A stretch of 5,558 bases of DNA from Cyrtobacter comes. GTDB taxonomy: Bacteria; Pseudomonadota; Alphaproteobacteria; Rickettsiales; Midichloriaceae. The stretch covers positions 1-5,558 of the forward strand of contig NZ_JARGYT010000080.1 of assembly GCF_034470605.1 (NCBI RefSeq). The letters are read 5' to 3'. The translations under genes and the position numbers were made by a program. The notes under the pieces were generated by a model. The model was not told the DNA's origin and made no database searches. It was given only the letters and a program-made list of their open reading frames with translations. The first letter of the stretch is position 1. Every line of letters starts with the position of its first letter. Shown here in pieces: positions 1 to 5,463 of this stretch.

Positions 1-173
1 ATGGATGACATAAAGTTTCATAAGAATGCAGATGTAATAGAGGAGATTAAGTCAGTAGTTGGATGCGAAGTATTGTTTTTAACTCACCAGATTTAAACCA
101 AATTGAGCATTATTGGTTTAAGATTAAGCATTTAGTTAGAAAATATAGAAGAAAATTTGTACAGACACCCTAG
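1..173 (+). pseudogene. IS630-family transposase, 3' end, frameshifted remnant
   Basis: This is the C-terminal end of a DDE transposase of the IS630/Tc1 type. Frame 1 reads FHKNADVIEEIK and then GCEVLFL before running to a stop at 94-96. From about position 84 the next frame reads SPDLNQIEHYWFKIKHLVRK and ends at TAG 171-173. In intact relatives these parts are joined as ...LFLPPYSPDLNPIEHYW..., where the glutamate is the last catalytic acid. The expected residues between LFL and SPDLN (typically PPY or PAY) are missing, consistent with a deletion of about 7 bases (3n+1) near 81-83. The gene starts outside the window, so only the last 55-60 codons are visible. It cannot make an active enzyme. 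Positions 174-298 behind it show no gene; they may contain the element's end, but I could not identify a terminal repeat. Family assignment is confident; the exact element is unknown. Confidence 0.85.
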
Positions 174-298
174 CTTATGTGCTAAAAACTGTCTCAACCT
201 CTTTTGACTAGGCTATAGAATGGCTTATATGAGGTATTATCTGCCTGCCTCAAATAAAGCAGCTAAAGTAGCTCTTACTTTTAAAATTCACATAATTC

Positions 299-1573
299 TC
301 ATTCATTTTGTATACCATTTACCACTTCTAAAATATCTCTATAAGAATTTAAGATTTCTTCTTGTGTTATACAATATGGTGGCAGCAAATATACGGTATT
401 ACCAAGTGGTCTAAGTAACATGCCTTTAGATAAAAACCTCTTCTTTAATTCAGCATTAAGGTTAGCATGTAATAAATGTACCTCAAATGCGGCTATTGTA
501 CCACAAACTCTCAGGCCAGATATTCTTTCACTTTGTTTTAAAATGTCTAAACCTTGAAGATGCGCTGAGTTAATATTAATTATATTACAAATACTATTTT
601 TCAGAATTTCTATAGATTTTATTGCAGCCGCACATGCAATTGGATTAGCTGTATACGAATGCCCATGCGCAAATGCTCTAAAAAAATCATCTCCAAGAAA
701 TGCATTATAAATGATATCTGTAGTAATTGTAAGCGCAAGTGGCAAAAAACCACCAGTAATACCTTTAGATATGCATAAAAAATCAGGTTTTATTAAAATT
801 TGATCAAGTGCAAAAAGAGTACCTGTCCTATAAAAGCCAGTCATCACCTCATCAAATATAATAAATATTCCACGCTCCTTGATAGCACTTAAAACCCTAT
901 TCAAAAAAGATACTCTACACATTCTCATACCACCAGCACCCTGAACTAACGGCTCTAATATCAATGCCGATATCTTGTTTGAATATTCATCTAATACTTC
1001 TACTAGCTCCCTCAGCACCACCTCTTCTTTTTCTTCTATTTCGGTATCACCAATCCAAGTATGTGGGAATTTAATCTTTATGCTTTGAAATTGTAACTTT
1101 TTAAAATGATCATGAAATCCTGAATTACTTACACTCATAGCACCAAGAGTATCACCATGATAAGAGCCATCAAAACTTAAGAAAAGTGTTTTTTCTCTAT
1201 CACCCTGATTATACCAAAATTGATAAGCCATCTTTAGCGCAACCTCAACGCTAGTAGAGCCATTATCTGAAAAAAAGAATTTTGTTAAACGGTCTGGAAT
1301 TAAAGAGCTTAGTTCTTCACATAGTCTTATAGCAGGCTCATGAGTAAATCCTGCAAAAATTACATGCTCTAACTTTAATGCTTGATTATATATTGCCCGC
1401 GCAATTTCAGGATGGGCATGACCATGCAAGTTAACCCACCAGCTAGAAATAAGATCTATATATTTGTTACCATCTGCATCAAAAAGATACGCTCCATCAC
1501 CCCTTATAATCTTTAATTCTGGAACAGAATTTTTTTGCTGTGTAAAGGGATGCCATATCAAATTCTTATTCAT
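299..1573 (-). CDS. bioA: adenosylmethionine--8-amino-7-oxononanoate aminotransferase (DAPA synthase)
   Basis: BioA is a cytosolic, PLP-dependent fold-type I (class III) aminotransferase. It transfers the amino group of S-adenosylmethionine to KAPA, giving 7,8-diaminopelargonate, the third step of the biotin ring pathway. The protein has 424 residues, close to the roughly 430 of E. coli BioA. Visible hallmarks are WHPFTQ at 7-12, SSWW at 43-46 (substrate pocket tryptophans), SDNGSTSVE at 102-110 (phosphate-binding region), SYHGDT at 137-142, IIFDEVMTGFYRTG around 238-251 with the PLP-nitrogen aspartate at 241, the Schiff-base lysine 270 in CISKGITGG, and HGHSYTANP at 303-311. No key residue is missing. 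The ATG shares its A with the TAA stop of bioD (TAATG), and there is no clear Shine-Dalgarno sequence, so translation is probably coupled. The HSYTANP form resembles BioA of Bacteroidetes and of mobile biotin operons more than the E. coli enzyme (from memory, not searched). It is the last gene of the bioC-bioD-bioA block. Confidence 0.97.
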   Translation of the reverse strand: MNKNLIWHPFTQQKNSVPELKIIRGDGAYLFDADGNKYIDLISSWWVNLHGHAHPEIARAIYNQALKLEHVIFAGFTHEPAIRLCEELSSLIPDRLTKFFFSDNGSTSVEVALKMAYQFWYNQGDREKTLFLSFDGSYHGDTLGAMSVSNSGFHDHFKKLQFQSIKIKFPHTWIGDTEIEEKEEVVLRELVEVLDEYSNKISALILEPLVQGAGGMRMCRVSFLNRVLSAIKERGIFIIFDEVMTGFYRTGTLFALDQILIKPDFLCISKGITGGFLPLALTITTDIIYNAFLGDDFFRAFAHGHSYTANPIACAAAIKSIEILKNSICNIININSAHLQGLDILKQSERISGLRVCGTIAAFEVHLLHANLNAELKKRFLSKGMLLRPLGNTVYLLPPYCITQEEILNSYRDILEVVNGIQNE

Positions 1574-2160
1574 TATATTTTAAAAGTTTTTGAAATACTT
1601 TGCAACGATCTATAGGTTATAACATCAAGTTTTGGTATTTCAGCTAATATTCTCACATTCCCATAAAACTTAATACTATCTGCATTATGTTTATTAGCAT
1701 TACCATTTAGTACCACGCCCAAAACCTCTATACCTCTTTTTCTTAATGCATCTATTGAAAGTAACGTATGATTTATAGTACCAATCTCTGTTCTACTTAC
1801 TAAAATTACTGGCGTACCAAGATGTTTTATCAAATCAATAATAAAATGCTTCTTGTTTATGGGAACCATCAGCCCACCGGCCCCTTCAATTATTAACCCT
1901 TTTCCGTATGGCAAACTAATCTTATTTATGTCTATTTCATCATTTTCCATAGCGGCCGCTATATGAGGAGAAAGTGGCGCACTATACCTATAAACTTCTG
2001 GATATATATTAACGTCAAATACCTCTTGAACAACCTTTGAATCAAGCTCAGCACCAGTTTGTATAGGCTTAAAATACGTATAACCAAACCTCATACACAG
2101 AAGCCCAGAGACAAAAGTTTTTCCAACCCCGGTATCTGTGCCAGTTACAAATATATTCAC
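1573..2160 (-). CDS. bioD: ATP-dependent dethiobiotin synthetase
   Basis: BioD is a cytosolic P-loop enzyme that closes the ureido ring of 7,8-diaminopelargonate with CO2 and ATP, giving dethiobiotin. The 195-residue protein starts directly with the family's N-terminal strand and P-loop, FVTGTDTGVGKT (4-15), with K14 and T15 as the nucleotide-binding pair. KPIQTG at 31-36 carries the catalytic lysine 31 equivalent to E. coli K37. EGAGGLMVPI at 92-101 is the second conserved loop, and NGNANK at 152-157 is the likely adenine-binding segment. It is shorter than E. coli BioD (about 225), as in many Bacteroidetes-like forms, but all motifs are present. The start codon is GTG at 2158-2160; the codon before it is a TAA, so nothing further upstream is possible, and starting later would cut into the P-loop strand. 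It lies 21 bases after bioC and overlaps bioA by one base. No good Shine-Dalgarno sequence is visible. Confidence 0.96.
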   Translation of the reverse strand: MNIFVTGTDTGVGKTFVSGLLCMRFGYTYFKPIQTGAELDSKVVQEVFDVNIYPEVYRYSAPLSPHIAAAMENDEIDINKISLPYGKGLIIEGAGGLMVPINKKHFIIDLIKHLGTPVILVSRTEIGTINHTLLSIDALRKRGIEVLGVVLNGNANKHNADSIKFYGNVRILAEIPKLDVITYRSLQSISKTFKI

Positions 2161-2181
2161 TTATTCAAAAAGACTAACAAA

Positions 2182-2931
2182 TTAGAAATGACCTTTTTTT
2201 ACTATTGCAAATAATACATTATAACTAACTAAAAACTCTTTTTTCATATCTTTTGCCGCTCTTAACAAATTCTCTGAATACCCAATCTCATTATTATTGC
2301 CGATTCCAAGATTTCTAACATACTGCAAAAAAGCATAAAAATTTTCAAACAATAAATAAAACTCTTTTGCCTCAAATATAATTTGATGCACGTTAAGCTT
2401 TCTCATATATATGCATATTTCCTCCTTTGTAGGGTAAGATAAGAAGCCTTTTATACCGAGCAGACTAGTTAATTGGTAAAAAGTCCCATCAAGTAACGTG
2501 CTAAAGGCAAATACATCCGATTGTGATAATACTTTCTTTATAAGTGTACATATATTAGATGACCACTGCATCGCAAAATTTGAAACTACCAAACCGCAGC
2601 TTGGTAGATACACCTCATCCATATCCCCTAATAAAACCTCAAGCCTTTTAGATCCAGAGAATCTTTTCTCGATCTCCTGAAGCATTAATGCGGATATATC
2701 ATTAGCTACAACATAACTTTTAGGAAATTTCTTAAGCATCAGTTTTACCAATGCACCAGTGCCACTACCTATATCAAGAATTTTAGCAGGATATAGGTCA
2801 GGAAGATGTTTAAAAAGAAGATGACACAAAAACTCTGCACAAGAACTTTGTATTGAGCTAAATTTATCATATATACATGCGGCCCTATCAAAATTCTGAG
2901 CCACTAACTTTTTATCCAAATTTACAATCAA
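2182..2931 (-). CDS. bioC: malonyl-[acyl-carrier protein] O-methyltransferase
   Basis: BioC methylates the free carboxyl of malonyl-ACP with S-adenosylmethionine, so that the fatty acid machinery can extend it to pimeloyl-ACP methyl ester. The 249-residue protein has the typical BioC N-terminus (VAQNFDRAACIYDKFSSIQ, 10-28), a class I methyltransferase motif I ILDIGSGTGAL at 51-61, the acidic ribose-binding aspartate 78 in ANDIS, GDMDEV at 102-107, and VSNFAMQW at 116-123, which matches the SNLAVQW block of the family. The start is uncertain. The first usable codon consistent with family length is TTG at 2929-2931; another in-frame TTG (codon 5, 2917-2919) is possible, and no ATG lies near. 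The frame stays open upstream to a TAA at 2968-2970 without any ATG or GTG start. No Shine-Dalgarno sequence is seen. bioH, often its partner that cleaves the methyl ester, is not found next to it. Confidence 0.93.
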   Translation of the reverse strand: MIVNLDKKLVAQNFDRAACIYDKFSSIQSSCAEFLCHLLFKHLPDLYPAKILDIGSGTGALVKLMLKKFPKSYVVANDISALMLQEIEKRFSGSKRLEVLLGDMDEVYLPSCGLVVSNFAMQWSSNICTLIKKVLSQSDVFAFSTLLDGTFYQLTSLLGIKGFLSYPTKEEICIYMRKLNVHQIIFEAKEFYLLFENFYAFLQYVRNLGIGNNNEIGYSENLLRAAKDMKKEFLVSYNVLFAIVKKGHF

Positions 2932-2966
2932 TTGAGAAGCCGAAGCACCAAAAACAGCAGCATGGA

Positions 2967-2996
2967 CTTATACACTATATGCTTAGCTTTAATCAA
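2967..2996 (-). promoter_or_regulatory. probable sigma-70-type promoter of the bioC-bioD-bioA block
   Basis: On the minus strand TTGATT (2991-2996, four of six consensus bases, TTGA intact) is followed after 18 bases by TATAAG (2967-2972, five of six). Transcription would start near 2960, leaving a leader of about 29 bases before the TTG start of bioC. The position fits a promoter for the three biotin genes. In DNA this AT-rich such matches also arise by chance, so support is moderate. I see no BirA-type operator (a long palindrome of the TTGTAAACC type). Confidence 0.4.
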
Positions 2997-3060
2997 GAAC
3001 TACAAATAAGATGCGGTGTTTCAATATAAATTTGGAATAACAATATATACCAAACCTTTG

Positions 3061-3075
3061 CCGCATTTAATGCGG
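3061..3075. repeat. short perfect palindrome (hairpin)
   Basis: CCGCAT at 3061-3066 and ATGCGG at 3070-3075 are perfect complements around a TTA loop, giving a six-base-pair GC-rich stem in AT-rich DNA. ATGCGGT occurs once more just to the left (around 3011-3017). No T-run follows on either strand, so it does not look like a standard intrinsic terminator. It could be a protein-binding site, a leader hairpin upstream of bioC, or a leftover of a repeat family. Confidence 0.5.
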
Positions 3076-3137
3076 TCCCACATGCGAAATATGGAGCCAA
3101 ATTTTCTTTATTTATTAGAAATATTTACAATAGTTTC

Positions 3138-3263
3138 TTAACTGCAAGATCTACGTGAACTTGGCCCAGGGCCTCCTTCATCGCCTGAAGTACAAGAACC
3201 CATCACAAGCGCATCAGCTGCTCCGAGTTCTAGTATATTAATTTGATTATTTTGCATATTCAT
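3138..3263 (-). CDS. micro-ORF encoding a lasso-peptide-like precursor (speculative)
   Basis: The ORF has 41 codons, from ATG at 3261-3263 (a second in-frame ATG lies at 3255-3257) to TAA at 3138-3140. Residues 10-22 read ILELGAADALVMG. This matches in spacing the end of proteobacterial lasso-peptide leaders, where L-G-x-A-x-x-x-T-x precedes a core that usually begins with Gly. Here the usual Thr at -2 is Val20. The predicted core runs from Gly22 to Ser41. Core positions 7 and 8 are Asp28 and Glu29, either of which could form the macrolactam with Gly1. Gly and Pro follow, two Arg lie at 37-38, and Cys24 and Cys40 could form a disulfide. No Shine-Dalgarno sequence is visible, and no lasso cyclase, protease or recognition-element gene lies in the window. 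An 18-residue ORF in an overlapping frame (3125-3181, minus) is a competing reading. It may be a chance ORF; the pattern match is the only support. Confidence 0.3.
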   Translation of the reverse strand: MNMQNNQINILELGAADALVMGSCTSGDEGGPGPSSRRSCS

Positions 3264-3273
3264 AACAATTTAA

Positions 3274-3321
3274 AAACAGATACATTGAGAAAATTTTAAT
3301 TTAATCAATATTCATCTGTTT
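3274..3321. repeat. imperfect inverted repeat upstream of the 41-codon ORF
   Basis: AAACAGAT (3274-3281) pairs with ATCTGTTT (3314-3321), and inside that ATTGA (3284-3288) pairs with TCAAT (3305-3309). Unequal bulges of 2 and 4 bases separate the two helices, and a 16-base AT-rich loop lies in the centre. A perfect TATAAT on the minus strand (3322-3327) abuts its right arm but lacks a good -35 at the right distance. If that -10 is used, the repeat would sit in the leader of the 41-codon ORF. It could be an operator, an RNA hairpin or a small transposon remnant. Confidence 0.4.
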
Positions 3322-3419
3322 ATTATAGATTTCGCCCATTTTCAAGAAATTTATCTTATAATTACTAGAGAGTGTAAGATTTCAGCCAACATAGAAATAA
3401 TAATTGGTACTTGGAAAAC

Positions 3420-3588
3420 ATGATTTTTCTAATTAGTGTCTATAAATCTTCAAAACAAGTCATTCAAATAGCCGAAGCCATTGCTGATAATTATGATGAA
3501 AAATTTGTCAAAAAGCTTCTTACTGATTCTAAGCTAAGATATAAAACAAGAAATTCATAAATCAATTGATCAATTTTTAGAAATATAA
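3420..3588 (+). pseudogene. small unknown gene, frameshifted
   Basis: From ATG 3420 the frame encodes 46 residues, including SSKQVIQIAEAIADNYDEKF and VKKLLTDSKLR, and stops at TAA 3558-3560. The next frame continues with KQEIHKSIDQFLEI and ends at TAA 3586-3588, only 3 bases before the ATG of the beta-lactamase gene. The pieces read as one charged, helical protein interrupted by a single-base change around 3536-3546. The frame is also open upstream to 3378, so the start may lie further left. I do not recognise the family. The size and helical character would fit a small DNA-binding or antitoxin-like protein, but nothing specific supports that. The tight spacing to the next gene suggests the two were once co-transcribed. 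Confidence 0.45.
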
Positions 3589-3591
3589 ATT

Positions 3592-4380
3592 ATGAAAAAG
3601 GTTATTTTATTATTATGTAGCATCATGTTATCCTCAAACATAACGTTTGCTAACACATGTTTTATCGCTAAAGAAAAAGATCAAGTTATCCATAAAGAGG
3701 GAAATTGTGAAAAGCGCTATGCGCCTATGTCTACTTTTAAAATTACCTTGAGTTTGATAGGTTTTGATTCAGGTATTCTTGTTGATGAAACGAACCCTGT
3801 ATGGCCTTTTAAAGAAGAATATGTTGATTGGAGTGATGCTTGGAAACAAGATCAAACACCACAAAGTTGGATGAAAGAGTCTTGTGTTTGGTATAGCCAA
3901 GTTTTAACCAAGAGGCTTGGAATGGAAAAATTTCAAGATTATGTCACAAAATTTGTTTATGGAAATCAAGATCTTTAAGGCGACAAGGGTAAAAACAACG
4001 GTCTTACAAACGCTTGGTTATCCAGTTCTCTTGAAATATCAAGCTTAGAGCAAATAGTTTTTTTAGAAAAAATTCTAACAGGTAAACTGCCTATTAACGT
4101 ACATGCAATAAGGATGACAAAAAATATTCTTTTTATTGAAGGGTTAAAAGATGGCTGGAAGCTGTATGGCAAAACAGGATTGGGGAGTTTATTAAATGCT
4201 GATAGAACAAAAAATCCTGACCTATACCATGGCTGGTTCATTGGTTGGATTGAAAAGGGTGACAGAAGAATTATTTTTTCAAACCATATATCGGACGATA
4301 AAAAAGAAGAAACTTTTGCATCATTACGCGCCAAAGCAGATGTAAAGGAAAGATTAATGAAAATTATAGAGCAAATATAA
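3592..4380 (+). pseudogene. class D (OXA-type) beta-lactamase gene with one in-frame stop
   Basis: The frame from ATG 3592 to TAA 4378-4380 would encode 262 residues, the usual class D length, if not for TAA at codon 129 (3976-3978). Class D enzymes are secreted serine hydrolases that open beta-lactams using a carbamylated lysine. Residues 1-20 form a signal peptide (MKKVILLLC core, likely cleavage after ITFA). All motifs are in place: STFK at 47-50 (nucleophile S47, carbamylated K50), SCV at 97-99 (the SxV motif), YGN at 123-125, the conserved WL at 142-143, KTG at 194-196 in YGKTGLGS, and WFIGWIEKGDRR in the C-terminal strand. The stop falls where relatives have serine in YGNQD-(I/L)-S-G-D, so TCA to TAA is the simplest explanation. 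Both halves are otherwise undamaged, so inactivation looks recent; a sequencing error or readthrough is the alternative. The product as read ends before KTG and should be inactive. The csaA-like relic starts 1 base after its stop. Confidence 0.93.
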
Positions 4381-4381
4381 G

Positions 4382-4677
4382 ATGTTAAAAACAACACATG
4401 AAGAATTTAAGGCTTTGTGTACGGTTGTAAAAATAGAAGAGTTTTCAAGAGCAAAAACAACCAGCATTCAAAGTATGGGCAGATTTTGGTCCTAAGATCG
4501 GCATGTCGCAAACCATCAGCTCAGGTTGCCGTGCACCAGAAAGCCTTGCCAGATTGTGTGGATAATTTAGGAGAGAATAATATAGTTTGGCTCTCAGTTT
4601 TTGCCTGCTGGCTTTGCTGATGAAAATGGAGCTATTTGCTAACAGTTGATCTAAAGGTTCCAGTAGAAATCTATTGA
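4382..4677 (+). pseudogene. csaA: csaA-like tRNA-binding-domain gene, heavily frameshifted
   Basis: CsaA is a small (about 110 residue) homodimeric OB-fold protein of the tRNA-binding-domain family, described as a chaperone-like protein. The relic is read by hopping frames. MLKTTHEEFKAL...VVKIEEFSRAK starts at ATG 4382. PAFKVWADFGPKIGMSQ follows from 4461 in the next frame. SAQVAVHQKALPDCV starts at 4516 in a third frame. FGSQFLPAGFADENGAIC runs 4586-4639 in the frame of the first part. LTVDLKVPV runs from 4639 to TGA 4675-4677. Together they match the CsaA order: D-F-G-P-x-I-G, S-A-Q-(V/I), G-F-x-D-E-N-G and the final L-T-x-D-x-x-V-P. At least four frame changes separate the pieces; the first fits one extra A in an A-run near 4453-4457. 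The gene is dead. It begins 1 base after the beta-lactamase stop codon, suggesting a former operon. The 67-codon frame from 4417 merely covers the middle piece. Confidence 0.82.
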
Positions 4678-4734
4678 AAAGATAATATGCTACTTTATTG
4701 CTTAATTTTTGAATTATAAATGTAGAGGTTTTTT

Positions 4735-5463
4735 ATGACACATGTTTTGCCGCCAGCAATCTGGCTTATTGTTCTTATTGTGGGCCTACCACAGCTTTCT
4801 GAAACCGTTTATACACCGTCTTTACCTGATATAGCCCATACACTGCTTACTTCAGAAGGGATGGTGGAATACACACTCACAATTTACCTCTTTGGCTTTG
4901 CTTTTGGTACGCTCTTTTGGGGTAGAATTTCCGATAAATTAGGCCGCAAGCCCTGTATTATCGCAGGTCTCTTGCTCTTTATTTTCGGTTGCGTTGGTTG
5001 TTATTTTAGCAATTCAATTGAAATGTTAATGATCAGCCGTTTGGTACAAGCGTTTGGTGGTAGCATAGGGAGTGTTCTTGGTCAGGCAATTTGCAGAGAT
5101 GCGTTTCATGGTCCGGCCCTCGGAATGGTATATTCTACAATTGGTAGCGCACTTGCATTATTTCCAGCACTTGGACCTTTATGCGGAGGACTCATTGCCG
5201 AAATGTTTGGATGGAGAAACATTTTTGTCTTTCTGATCTTGTTTGCGCTTATTGTAACTTTTCTTGTAAGCATGAGACTACCAGAAACATATGCTTCACG
5301 TAAACAGGTTTCTATGTGTGATATTGCAAAGCAACTTTTGACCGATAAAAAAGTGTTGGGCTTTGCTCTTATAGTTGCTGGATGTAACGGAATTCTCTTC
5401 AGTTATTTTGCCGAAGGATCTTTTTATCTCATCAAGGGGTTAAATCTTTCACCGAGTCATTAG
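4735..5463 (+). pseudogene. Bcr/CflA-type MFS drug transporter, truncated after about seven helices
   Basis: This encodes the N-terminal 242 residues of an inner-membrane proton-coupled drug exporter of the Bcr/CflA (DHA1) family; intact members have about 400 residues and 12 helices. Hydrophobic segments lie roughly at 8-22, 46-62, 75-91, 97-118, 133-155, 162-180 and 207-225. Family signatures are TVYTPSLPDIA at 24-34, motif A GRISDKLGRKP at 63-73, RLVQAFGGSIGS at 102-113 with the motif B arginine 102, the helix 5 motif FPALGPLCGG at 143-152, FGWRNIF at 158-164, and LPETY at 182-186. The ATG at 4735 has AGAGG at 4724-4728 six bases upstream. The reading ends in LSPSH followed by TAG. Relatives continue with a tyrosine codon there, and the TA of that codon joins the putative insertion sequence starting GGCACTGTTAAC at 5463. 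The second half of the protein is lost from this frame, so transport is unlikely. Confidence 0.88.

Larger units (their letters stand above)
2932..3419. other. long non-coding stretch between divergent gene blocks
   Basis: These 488 bases separate the leftward biotin genes from the rightward decayed block. They contain the probable bioC promoter, a short perfect palindrome, an imperfect inverted repeat and one 41-codon minus-strand ORF, each listed separately. I looked here for remains of bioH, bioF or bioB, which would be expected upstream of bioC in a full mobile biotin operon. No recognisable motif of those proteins was found in the frames I read. A GC-richer patch (about half G+C by eye) runs from roughly 3141 to 3235 in otherwise AT-rich DNA. 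Confidence 0.6.

Noticed and set aside
252..273. Terminator after bioA
   Set aside because: AGCTA/TAGCT around a 3-base loop followed by a T-rich run on the minus strand is only a five-pair AT-rich stem, too weak to call.
220..414. Plus-strand 64-codon ORF
   Set aside because: Most of it is antisense to the conserved C-terminus of bioA, it has no family motif and no ribosome-binding site, so it is a shadow frame.
2498..2680. Plus-strand 60-codon ORF
   Set aside because: Lies entirely antisense to bioC and shows no recognisable motif.
3125..3181. 18-residue minus-strand ORF beginning MKEALGQVHVDL
   Set aside because: It overlaps the 41-codon ORF in another frame and has no start signal. It could be a scrap of a lost gene, but nothing allows assignment.
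3975..4397. Minus-strand 140-codon ORF
   Set aside because: Antisense to the second half of the beta-lactamase frame, whose KTG and WFIGW motifs prove the plus strand is the coding one.
4417..4620. 67-codon plus-strand ORF as a hypothetical protein
   Set aside because: Only its middle (SAQVAVHQKALPDCV) is real coding sequence; it is one frame of the csaA-like pseudogene.
4691..4720. Promoter for the transporter gene
   Set aside because: TATAAA at 4715-4720 is a fair -10, but the best -35 (TTGCTT, 4698-4703) is only 11 bases away and TACTTT at the right distance is weak.
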